Translations under genes and position numbers: made by a program
Notes under the pieces: model-generated
Told to the model about the DNA's origin: nothing
Databases searched by the model: none
What the model saw: only the letters and a program-made list of their open reading frames with translations
DNA from: Oscillospiraceae bacterium
GTDB lineage: Bacteria > Bacillota_A > Clostridia > Oscillospirales > Oscillospiraceae
Direction: 5' to 3'
Assembly: GCA_015068175.1 (NCBI GenBank)
Contig: SVLA01000133.1
Location: forward strand, 1-5,298
DNA: 5,298 bases
Shown here: one piece after another, positions 1 to 5,159 of the stretch
Layout of the letters: each line of letters starts with the position of its first letter
Numbering within the stretch: position 1 is the first letter of the stretch

Positions 1-8
1 ATCCTGTT

Positions 9-14
9 TGTCAA
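9..14 (-). promoter_or_regulatory. Possible -35 box (TTGACA) of a leftward gene outside the window
   Basis: The minus strand reads TTGACA here, a perfect sigma-A -35 hexamer, just beyond the terminator that closes the P-II operon. The matching -10 would lie left of position 1 and cannot be seen. It would suit the promoter of the next leftward transcription unit. The plus strand also reads TATAAT at 16-21, but its -35 would lie outside the window too, so the direction is uncertain. Confidence 0.3.
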
Positions 15-36
15 GTATAATTTTGAAAATTGTTGC

Positions 37-70
37 AAAAAACTGGGGCCCGCATTTCTGCGAGTCCCAG
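37..70 (-). terminator. Intrinsic terminator of the DUF1538/P-II operon
   Basis: On the minus strand the arm CTGGGACTCGCA (70-59) pairs with TGCGGGCCCCAG (54-43), closed by a GAAA tetraloop. The stem is 12 positions long with one A-C mismatch and one G-T pair. It is followed directly by six T residues (42-37). It begins 47 nt after the stop codon of the last P-II-like gene, which fits the end of a leftward transcript. Confidence 0.93.
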
Positions 71-117
71 CCTTTCTTAACTTAGTGACATTGGTCAAGG
101 CCCTCCCCTGCTGTGAA

Positions 118-471
118 TTATTCTGCTTCGTCCGTATCCAGAGCCGGCATCTGCTGATGCTGGGCCAGGCCCGCCACGTCGGAGACCGGCAGGCTGAAGG
201 CGATGCCCTGGGCGGCTTTGGCCATGCCCATTTCCTTATAGATGGCGTTCAGGACCCGGTCACGGATGTCCCGCTCCACCACCATCATCAGGATCTCCTT
301 TTCGGAATGGAGGGTGATGCCGAAAAACGCGGCGGCCGCTTCATTGGCCACGCCACGGGCATTGAGGATCGTGCCGCCCCGGACACCCTCGGCACGGGCC
401 ACATCCATCACATCCTCGGCAAAGCCGGAGTTGACGATGGCAAAAATCACTTCATGGTTGTTGGTGGTCAT
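118..471 (-). CDS. P-II-like regulatory protein, divergent (117 aa)
   Basis: Small cytoplasmic protein of the P-II / GlnB-like ferredoxin fold. Seen in the sequence: an N-terminal strand EVIFAIVNSG (7-16), a helix ending ARAEGVRGG (25-33), a second strand TILNARG (34-40) as in P-II proteins, and GIAFSLPVSDV (89-99), which matches the B-loop and last strand of GlnB (GDGKIFVLPVEDV). The segment where the T-loop lies (about 41-58) is short and alanine-rich and has no tyrosine, so classic uridylylation of a T-loop Tyr is unlikely. The tail (about 103-117) is polar and acidic. It starts with ATG one base after the stop of the preceding P-II-like gene, with GGGGAGGG six bases upstream, so it is translationally coupled. 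It is the last gene before the terminator. Family knowledge: P-II proteins are trimers that sense nucleotides or metabolites and bind transporters or enzymes. The likely partner, by inference, is the DUF1538 membrane protein of the same operon. Its ligand is unknown. Confidence 0.88.
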   Translation of the reverse strand: MTTNNHEVIFAIVNSGFAEDVMDVARAEGVRGGTILNARGVANEAAAAFFGITLHSEKEILMMVVERDIRDRVLNAIYKEMGMAKAAQGIAFSLPVSDVAGLAQHQQMPALDTDEAE

Positions 472-472
472 G

Positions 473-838
473 TTATTCCCTCCCCTGTCGGTTATTGCTC
501 AGGAACTGATAAAGATTGACGCCGATGACACTGCTCAGCGGGATGGCAAAGGCGATGCCCTTGCCGTTTTTGATGGTGGCGAATTTATCCTCCAGGCAAT
601 GGAGGATGGCTTCGGTGAGATCCTCACGGACGATGCTGAAGATCACCGCTTTATGGTGATTCAGGCCCAGCATCTCCACAATGTCGGAGGTGGCGGTGCC
701 CAGGCCGGCCATGGCCATCTGGCAATTGACCTCAAACTGGCTGATGGTATCCAGGTAAAACTCGCTTTTGCTCTTATCCACCACGGTGATCAGGAGCTTC
801 AGCTTTTTGATGGCGGTATCGTTGACGGTGTTTCCCAT
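473..838 (-). CDS. P-II-like regulatory protein, atypical (121 aa)
   Basis: Second small P-II-like protein, encoded between the DUF1538 membrane protein and the other P-II-like gene. Visible features: first strand KLKLLITVVD (12-21), a helix (24-35), GLGTAT (45-50) where the second P-II strand is expected, strand HKAVIFSIVRED (62-73), a helix to about 87, and NGKGIAFAIPLSSVIG (91-106), resembling the GlnB B-loop and last strand. It differs strongly from its neighbour, so the pair is not a recent duplication. No tyrosine lies in the T-loop equivalent (about 47-61). The start is ATG at 838, preceded by a near-perfect Shine-Dalgarno AAGGAGGT that overlaps the TAA of the DUF1538 gene, which implies coupling to it. 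A regulatory role on that membrane protein, perhaps as homotrimers or mixed trimers with the other P-II, is inference. A canonical GlnB/GlnK nitrogen role is less likely because amtB, glnA and the uridylylation site are absent here. Confidence 0.82.
   Translation of the reverse strand: MGNTVNDTAIKKLKLLITVVDKSKSEFYLDTISQFEVNCQMAMAGLGTATSDIVEMLGLNHHKAVIFSIVREDLTEAILHCLEDKFATIKNGKGIAFAIPLSSVIGVNLYQFLSNNRQGRE
478..485 (-). promoter_or_regulatory. Ribosome binding site inside the end of the upstream P-II gene
   Basis: The minus strand reads GGGGAGGG, six bases before the ATG at 471. It lies within the last codons of the upstream P-II-like gene, and the stop and start are separated by one base. 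This arrangement supports translational coupling and fixes the start. Confidence 0.75.
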
Positions 839-844
839 GGCGAG

Positions 845-852
845 ACCTCCTT
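845..852 (-). promoter_or_regulatory. Strong Shine-Dalgarno overlapping the DUF1538 stop codon
   Basis: The minus strand reads TAAGGAGGT: the TAA stop of the DUF1538 gene (853-851) runs into a near-perfect AAGGAGGT, about seven bases from the ATG of the first P-II-like gene. Ribosomes finishing DUF1538 are well placed to reinitiate, and the strong site suggests high P-II output. Confidence 0.85.
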
Positions 853-2374
853 ACATAAAGTTGATGATCTGCTGATCATCGGCATCCAGGATCCGCTTCA
901 TGGCACGGCGCTCTTTCACACGGCGGTCCATGATGGAGCGGAAACCCAAAAGCTGGATGGTGATCAGGGGCGTCATGGCCACCAGGGCCACCACGCCAAA
1001 GGCATCCCGCATCACCGCCGCTTCGCCCTGCAGGGCCACGCAGATACCGGTGGCAAAAGGCAGGATGAAGCCGGAGGTCATGGGACCGCTGGCCACGCCG
1101 CCGGAATCGAAGGCGATGGCGGTATAGACCGGCGGCACGAACAGCGACAAGGCCAGGGAGATGAAATAACCGGGGATAATGTAATAAACCAGGGAGAAAT
1201 CGAAGACAATGCGGATGACGGACAGCGCAATGGACAATCCAACGCCGATGCACAGACCCGTCAGCATGGCTTTCCGGGTGACCAGTCCGCCAGTGACCTC
1301 TTCCACCTGGCAATTGAGCACATGGATGGCCGGCTCGGCCATGACCACCAGCACACCCACCACCAGGCCAAAGATCACCAGAAAAATCGGGTCGCTCTGC
1401 GCCAGGGAAAGGCCCAGTTTATAGCCGATGGGCATGAAACCTACATTGACACCGGTAAGGAAGATCACCAGGCCGCAATATGTGAAGACCACGCCGACGC
1501 CGATCCGCAGCAGGCGCTTCCAGGGCAATTTCAGGAAGGCAAACTGGCAGACCACGAAGAACACCACGATGAGGCCCAGGGCAATGGCCACTTCCCTGGC
1601 CGTATGCCCCAGGGTATGGATGTAGGCGCCGGCAATATCGCCGCTGACGGTGTAATCCGGCACCTGGTAATTCAGGTCGTTCCGGGAGAAAATACCCAGA
1701 ACCAGCACGGCCAGAATGGGGCCGACGCTGCACAGCGCCACCATGCCGAAGCTGTTTTCCTTGCTGCGGCGATCGCCCAGAACATGGGAAATACCGACGC
1801 AGAGGGCCATCAGGAATGGCACGGTAATGGGGCCGGTGGTCACGCCGCCGGAATCAAAGGCCAGGGGCAGCAGGCTCCCGTTTCCGGAGACCACCAGCAG
1901 GAGGGCACCGGCGAAAAGGAGCATATAAAAGAGCATCAAAATATTGGACAGACTCCTTTTGAACACGATCCGCAGGATCGCTACCATCAGGAAGGCGCCG
2001 ACACCGATGCCCACGGCATAGATCAGCACCGTACCGTTCATCACGGCGCTGACCTGGCCCGCCAGGACCTGGAGGTCCGGTTCGGCCACGGTGATCAAAA
2101 GGCCCAGCACAAAGCAAACGGCCAGCAGCAGACCCAGTTTGCGCTGTTTTGACAGACCGGCACCCACGTGGGTACCCATAGGTGTCATGGCCAGGTCTGC
2201 CCCCAGGTTGAACATGCCGATGCCCAGGACCAGCAGCACCGCGCCTACGGAAAATGTGATGAGTTCCGTGACGGAAAAATCAAAAAGCGGTGTCAGGGCC
2301 AGGATATAGACAATGGCGGTGATGGGCAGCGCGGAGATCAGCGCTTCCTTGATCTTCGACCAGAGTTCCCTCAA
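851..2374 (-). CDS. DUF1538 family multi-pass membrane protein, two repeats (507 aa)
   Basis: Polytopic inner-membrane protein with roughly 12-14 hydrophobic segments, assigned to DUF1538 by recognition. Two homologous halves are visible. AEPDLQVLAGQV (97-108) pairs with AEPAIHVLNCQV (346-357), and AFDSGGV at 172-178 pairs with AFDSGGV at 421-427, all offset by exactly 249 residues. TPMG (64-67) matches MPIG (314-317), and FG-VAL at 209-214 matches 459-464, both offset by 250. The conserved Glu of AEP and Asp of FDSGG recur in each half and could form an ion or substrate site (inference). The charged C-terminal tail (about 482-507) may face the cytoplasm. The gene starts with TTG at 2374: an in-frame TGA lies four codons upstream, no in-frame ATG precedes it, and GAGGG sits six bases before. 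It heads an operon with two P-II-like genes, which suggests a transporter or channel gated by them, much as AmtB is by GlnK. No substrate can be named. Confidence 0.88.
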   Translation of the reverse strand: MRELWSKIKEALISALPITAIVYILALTPLFDFSVTELITFSVGAVLLVLGIGMFNLGADLAMTPMGTHVGAGLSKQRKLGLLLAVCFVLGLLITVAEPDLQVLAGQVSAVMNGTVLIYAVGIGVGAFLMVAILRIVFKRSLSNILMLFYMLLFAGALLLVVSGNGSLLPLAFDSGGVTTGPITVPFLMALCVGISHVLGDRRSKENSFGMVALCSVGPILAVLVLGIFSRNDLNYQVPDYTVSGDIAGAYIHTLGHTAREVAIALGLIVVFFVVCQFAFLKLPWKRLLRIGVGVVFTYCGLVIFLTGVNVGFMPIGYKLGLSLAQSDPIFLVIFGLVVGVLVVMAEPAIHVLNCQVEEVTGGLVTRKAMLTGLCIGVGLSIALSVIRIVFDFSLVYYIIPGYFISLALSLFVPPVYTAIAFDSGGVASGPMTSGFILPFATGICVALQGEAAVMRDAFGVVALVAMTPLITIQLLGFRSIMDRRVKERRAMKRILDADDQQIINFM

Positions 2375-2380
2375 TTTTAT

Positions 2381-2385
2381 CCCTC
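2381..2385 (-). promoter_or_regulatory. RBS fixing the TTG start of the DUF1538 gene
   Basis: The minus strand has GAGGG with a six-base spacer to TTG at 2374. The in-frame stop TGA (2386-2384) overlaps this site, so translation in this frame cannot begin upstream. The ATG at 2388 is in another frame and leads to a short ORF, so it is not the start. Confidence 0.75.
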
Positions 2386-2403
2386 ATTTCAAACTTTTTA
2401 TCC

Positions 2404-2432
2404 ATTATATCACAGCTATAGGTCAGGAAAAA
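2404..2432 (-). promoter_or_regulatory. Extended -10 promoter of the DUF1538/P-II operon
   Basis: The minus strand reads CTGTGATATAAT (2415-2404): a perfect TATAAT -10 (2409-2404) preceded by the TGTGA extended element. The -35 region is poor (TTTTTC at 2432-2427 for a 17-base spacer), as is common when the extended -10 compensates. Transcription would begin near 2397, giving a leader of about 20 nt before the TTG start. Confidence 0.78.
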
Positions 2433-2472
2433 GGGATGGACGGAAAATTTACCAAATCTTTGCTTCTTCCCG

Positions 2473-3441
2473 TTATTCGGCGCTGAGGTCATAACCATAG
2501 ACCCAGCTTCCGCGGATAAAGCGGCCGAAAATGTATTTATTGCTGGAGGATTCGTTCATGATCAGCACCCGGCCGTCCCGATAGACCAGCTCCTCGGCCA
2601 TGGGCGGCGCTACGATGGTCTTCACCAAATTGGCAGAATCCAGGTAATACAGCGGCGTGGTGCCGGAGACCGTGGCGATCAGGCCGGAACGGGTGGTATC
2701 CAGATCATAGACGTACAGCACGGAGTCGGAGGTTCCCCAGGAAGTGGACAGAATGATCTTATCGTCATCCGTGACGCAGACGCCCTGGACCTTCTCCCGG
2801 ATGGAGAAGGATGCCACGGGGGTCGGCTCAATGTTAAATACGGCTTTATCACTGACCTTATAGACGGTGATCAGGGCCGTATTCTCATCGCCGGCAGGGG
2901 TGGTGATGTGCTGATATTCCGGGGTGGCATAGTGGCCCTCGTACCGGAAATTGCCCACCAGCAGATAGTCATTGACATAACTGCAGAAATCCACCCGGTA
3001 GCCGATTTCGATGGTGCCCATGCACTTCGCGGAGCCCATGACGATATCATACAGAGAAAACACGTCGATGCCATTGTCACCGGGGAAATAGGCATACAGG
3101 CCGTTGGTACAGATACCGCCGGCGTGGCCGGTATAGGGGGTGCCGTCCTTATTATACAGCGTACCGTAGATGGTGTCGCCTTTGGCATCCCGTACATAGA
3201 CCCGGGAGGCAGAGCCATCGGTCATGTAGCCGGACACCAGGTAGGCATCCAGGTTCTCGATATACTCAAAACCCTGGGGCACAAAATCGTCAAAGAGGCC
3301 GGGGACCATAAAATTGATCTTGGAGTTCTTGTAAAAATCCCAATACCGAACGGTAACAGCCACCTGCACGATCAGCAGGACGGCCAAAATAGCGATCAGC
3401 ACGCCAAGTAAAATGTTGCGCAAAAGTTTTTTCTTTTTCAT
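2473..3441 (-). CDS. Membrane-anchored extracellular beta-propeller-like protein, function unknown (322 aa)
   Basis: I do not recognise a named family. Positions here count from the second ATG. A lysine-rich N-terminus (KKKKLLRN) is followed by one hydrophobic segment (about 6-31) with no lipobox cysteine and no clear signal-peptidase site, so it is probably a signal anchor with the rest outside the cell. The ectodomain has about five repeating strand-rich units of the kind found in beta-propellers: around 57-85 (VPQGFEYIENLDAYLVSGY), 106-132 (HAGGICTNGLYAYF), 149-197, 217-248 (QGVCVTDDDKIILSTSWG) and 282-319 (MAEELVYRDGRVLIMNESSS, ending YGYDL). HAGG and the NESSSNKYIFG stretch look like conserved family signatures. 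The start at 3441 is preferred over ATG at 3447 because GAGG lies seven bases before the former and only one before the latter. It has its own promoter. No convincing terminator follows, so some readthrough into the DUF1538 operon is possible. A role in surface binding or envelope function would be a guess. Confidence 0.8.
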   Translation of the reverse strand: MKKKKLLRNILLGVLIAILAVLLIVQVAVTVRYWDFYKNSKINFMVPGLFDDFVPQGFEYIENLDAYLVSGYMTDGSASRVYVRDAKGDTIYGTLYNKDGTPYTGHAGGICTNGLYAYFPGDNGIDVFSLYDIVMGSAKCMGTIEIGYRVDFCSYVNDYLLVGNFRYEGHYATPEYQHITTPAGDENTALITVYKVSDKAVFNIEPTPVASFSIREKVQGVCVTDDDKIILSTSWGTSDSVLYVYDLDTTRSGLIATVSGTTPLYYLDSANLVKTIVAPPMAEELVYRDGRVLIMNESSSNKYIFGRFIRGSWVYGYDLSAE

Positions 3442-3448
3442 ATTCATA

Positions 3449-3452
3449 CCTC
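3449..3452 (-). promoter_or_regulatory. RBS deciding the start of the beta-propeller-like gene
   Basis: The minus strand reads GAGGTATGAATATG. GAGG is one base from the first ATG (3447) and seven from the second (3441). The second spacing is the workable one, so the protein probably starts at MKKKK rather than MNMKKKK. Confidence 0.65.
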
Positions 3453-3470
3453 ATTGGGGAAATTTCAAAT

Positions 3471-3499
3471 ATTATATCACAGATTTCCCGCCATGGCTA
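3471..3499 (-). promoter_or_regulatory. Sigma-A extended -10 promoter of the beta-propeller-like gene
   Basis: On the minus strand the -10 is a perfect TATAAT (3476-3471) with TGTGA immediately upstream. At a 17-base spacing lies TAGCCA (3499-3494), matching four of six -35 consensus positions. The -35 and spacer overlap the 8-base palindrome GCCATGGC (3490-3497). The twelve bases CTGTGATATAAT are identical to those in the DUF1538 operon promoter. Confidence 0.78.
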
Positions 3500-3529
3500 C
3501 CCCCAAAGTAAAAAACGGCCCCTGATGGC

Positions 3530-3567
3530 GGAGAACGAATCACGGCATCATCCATGACGGATTCTCC
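3530..3567. repeat. Imperfect inverted repeat between the divergent promoters
   Basis: The arm at 3530-3548 can pair with 3554-3567 across a 5-base loop. The outer pairs are GGA/TCC, then a 4-base bulge (3533-3536), GAATC/GATTC, a one-base bulge, CG/CG, one mismatch and CAT/ATG, for 13 base pairs in all. It lies upstream of both divergent promoters, so neither transcript should contain it. It is not followed by a T-run on the plus strand. It could be a protein-binding dyad or a decayed element. Confidence 0.4.
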
Positions 3568-3597
3568 CCAAAGACGGCACCCATTTCGAGAAAAAAC

Positions 3598-3626
3598 TTG
3601 TCAAAGCAAAATGCCTGTGGTATAAT
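3598..3626 (+). promoter_or_regulatory. Near-consensus sigma-A promoter of the TIR-methyltransferase gene
   Basis: TTGTCA (3598-3603, five of six consensus bases), a 17-base spacer, then a perfect TATAAT (3621-3626) with TG one base upstream (CTGTGG before the -10). This predicts strong housekeeping transcription starting near 3633 and a leader of about 25 nt. The -35 overlaps an in-frame TTG codon, so that TTG cannot be the translation start of this transcript. Confidence 0.92.
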
Positions 3627-3643
3627 TTCCCTATATTCTCAAC

Positions 3644-3648
3644 GGAGG
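3644..3648 (+). promoter_or_regulatory. RBS fixing the TIR gene start at ATG 3658
   Basis: GGAGG sits nine bases before ATG 3658, downstream of the promoter's predicted start point. The 20 codons between TTG 3598 and this ATG are really promoter and leader sequence. Confidence 0.9.
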
Positions 3649-3657
3649 AACACACTT

Positions 3658-5055
3658 ATGGAGCTTCATACCGAACTGCAAGCGGATGTTTTCATTTCCT
3701 TCAAAAACACCGATTTCTATGGTAATCCTACCAGAGATTCCCTGCTCGCCAAATCCCTGTACGAAGAATTGACTGCCAGAAATATCCCGACCTTCTTCAG
3801 CAACAGTTCCCTGCACGCCCTGGGGCAGGCGGTATACAAAAGGGCCATTGACGAGGCCCTGGAAAAAGCGTCTGTATTGGTCGTGATCGCCACGGAAGAT
3901 GCCTATCTGCACAGCGAATGGGTACGCTATGAGTGGGAAAGCTTCCACCAGGACATCCTCAGCGGGATGAAAAAGGATAGTCAGATCGTTCCGTATCTGG
4001 GGGCCATCAGCCGCGAGGCTACCCCCCGCTCCCTGCGGGATTTCCAAACCTTCAGCACCGAAAATCACTGTGTGGCGGACGTTGCATCCTTTGTTGAGAG
4101 CGCCCTTACCGCAGTCCACAACCGCCGGGAGGAGGCAAAAAGCTTCTCTGTAAACGAAAAGCTCCATGCAAAGCAAGCTGTAACCACCCAGAAAGTACGT
4201 CAATCCCTCTACACCTCCGATTCCGACCGGGAGTTCGAACGGCTGCGGATCCAATCCAAGAATACGCACGATTGCGACATGGCCGTCCTGAACAAGCTGA
4301 TGGCCCGGATCCCCCGGGAACCTCTGTGGATCCTGGATCTGGGCTGCGCCTACAACTACGTTGGAAATATGCGCTTCGGCAATATGGACAACGTGAAGGT
4401 GTTGGGCATCGATATCAGCGATAAATGTTTGGAGTTTGCAGTCAAAAACAGCGATCCCAATAAGTTTTTCTTCCGGAAAGTCGATCTGGAGGACAGTTTC
4501 CTGGAGTATAATCTGCGCGGTATCATGGATGAGCTTGGTATCGAAAAATTCGACATTATGTTTGGCGCGCTCCTGCTGCTGCATCTGAAAAAACCGGTAA
4601 CTGTTCTGAAAAAGCTACGCCGTTTCCTGGCCGAAGACGGATACATCATCCTGCGCGGCTCCGACGACGGCAGCGTGCTGGCCATGAATGACAACGGCCT
4701 GGTCCAGAAAATTGTGGACAAATGCAACACTACGGTAGGTTTTTCGGACCGGCAGAACGGCAGAAAGCTATACAATCAGTTGGTATCCGCCGGCTATCGG
4801 GACGTAACACTTGAAACGTTTATCAAGGATACCTGCAACAAGGATATCGACGAGCGGGATGAGCTGTTCTTCGAGCGGTTTTCGTATCGGATCAACAATT
4901 TCAGCAAAATTCTCAAGGCGGACCCCACCAACGAAGCAAAGCGGAACGATTATCTGTTTATGAAGTACGCGCTGGAGGAACTGGAAGAGTTGTTCACCAA
5001 CCACGATTTCTGGTACTGTGAACACGACTTCATTGCTTACGCCAGAGCAAAATAA
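3658..5055 (+). CDS. TIR domain-class I SAM methyltransferase-like fusion protein (465 aa)
   Basis: Cytoplasmic two-domain protein with no signal or membrane segment. The N-terminal TIR domain (about 8-135) shows strand ADVFISFKNTD (9-19), IPTFFSN (43-49) leading to the BB-loop region, YKRAIDEALEKASVLVVIA (60-78) and SEWVRYEWESF (86-96). In that last motif E92, four residues after W88, matches the catalytic glutamate of NAD-cleaving TIR domains. A linker (about 150-185) leads to a methyltransferase-like domain (about 185-465): SLYTSDSDREFERLRIQSK, motif I ILDLGC (225-230), acidic strand VLGIDIS (248-254, D252), D276, FDIMFGALLLLHL (298-310) and LAEDGYIILRG (324-334). Motif I is degenerate: GCAYN replaces the usual GCGxG. 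Bacterial TIR proteins often act in antiphage defence by degrading NAD+ or making signal nucleotides. That this one does so, with the C-terminal domain as sensor or modifier, is inference. It is a monocistronic unit with its own promoter and terminator. Spot counts of GC (26/60 at 4441-4500, 27/60 at 4861-4920) are lower than in the DUF1538 operon (42/60 at 1081-1140, 35/60 at 1621-1680). Confidence 0.92.
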   Translation: MELHTELQADVFISFKNTDFYGNPTRDSLLAKSLYEELTARNIPTFFSNSSLHALGQAVYKRAIDEALEKASVLVVIATEDAYLHSEWVRYEWESFHQDILSGMKKDSQIVPYLGAISREATPRSLRDFQTFSTENHCVADVASFVESALTAVHNRREEAKSFSVNEKLHAKQAVTTQKVRQSLYTSDSDREFERLRIQSKNTHDCDMAVLNKLMARIPREPLWILDLGCAYNYVGNMRFGNMDNVKVLGIDISDKCLEFAVKNSDPNKFFFRKVDLEDSFLEYNLRGIMDELGIEKFDIMFGALLLLHLKKPVTVLKKLRRFLAEDGYIILRGSDDGSVLAMNDNGLVQKIVDKCNTTVGFSDRQNGRKLYNQLVSAGYRDVTLETFIKDTCNKDIDERDELFFERFSYRINNFSKILKADPTNEAKRNDYLFMKYALEELEELFTNHDFWYCEHDFIAYARAK

Positions 5056-5061
5056 AACCGA

Positions 5062-5100
5062 AACCTGCACAGTTACGGATCTGTGCAGGTTTTCTTTTTT
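5062..5100 (+). terminator. Intrinsic terminator of the TIR-methyltransferase gene
   Basis: AACCTGCACAG (5062-5072) pairs perfectly with CTGTGCAGGTT (5081-5091) over an 8-base loop, followed by TTTCTTTTTT (5091-5100). It starts 6 bases after the stop codon. The complement gives an A-rich leading strand, so it may also act weakly on leftward transcripts that pass the tuf terminator. Confidence 0.95.
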
Positions 5101-5103
5101 CAT

Positions 5104-5135
5104 AAAAATTCCCCCGGCCAAGCTGGCCGGGGGAA
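5104..5135 (-). terminator. Intrinsic terminator of tuf
   Basis: The perfect 10-bp GC-rich stem CCCCCGGCCA (5111-5120) / TGGCCGGGGG (5124-5133) can be extended by two A-T pairs and has a 3-base loop. On the minus strand it is followed by TTTTT (5108-5104). It lies 24 nt past the tuf stop and stands back to back with the TIR gene terminator, insulating the two convergent units. Confidence 0.92.
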
Positions 5136-5159
5136 CCATCACATTTTCAGGCTAAGAGA

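Noticed and set aside
242..2152. Long plus-strand open frame of 636 codons
   Set aside because: It is antisense to the DUF1538 and P-II genes, its translation is a low-complexity mix rich in H, Q, D and G, and it has no ribosome site. The minus-strand genes have family motifs and proper signals, so this is a shadow of GC-rich codons.
2410..2472. Possible terminator after the propeller-like gene
   Set aside because: The near-palindrome GGTAAATTTTCC and a run of five T residues on the minus strand are present, but no GC-rich stem leads into the T-run. No terminator is called.
2908..3411. Plus-strand open frame of 167 codons inside the propeller-like gene
   Set aside because: It is antisense to a gene with a promoter, an RBS and a clear anchor segment. 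Its translation shows no motif.
3631..4584. Minus-strand open frame of 317 codons opposite the TIR gene
   Set aside because: It overlaps the well-supported TIR-methyltransferase gene and its promoter, shows no recognisable domain, and has no promoter or RBS of its own.
5062..5135. Neighbouring inverted repeats read as a mobile-element end or attachment site
   Set aside because: Each stem is followed by a T-run in the outgoing direction of its adjacent gene, which explains them fully as two back-to-back terminators.
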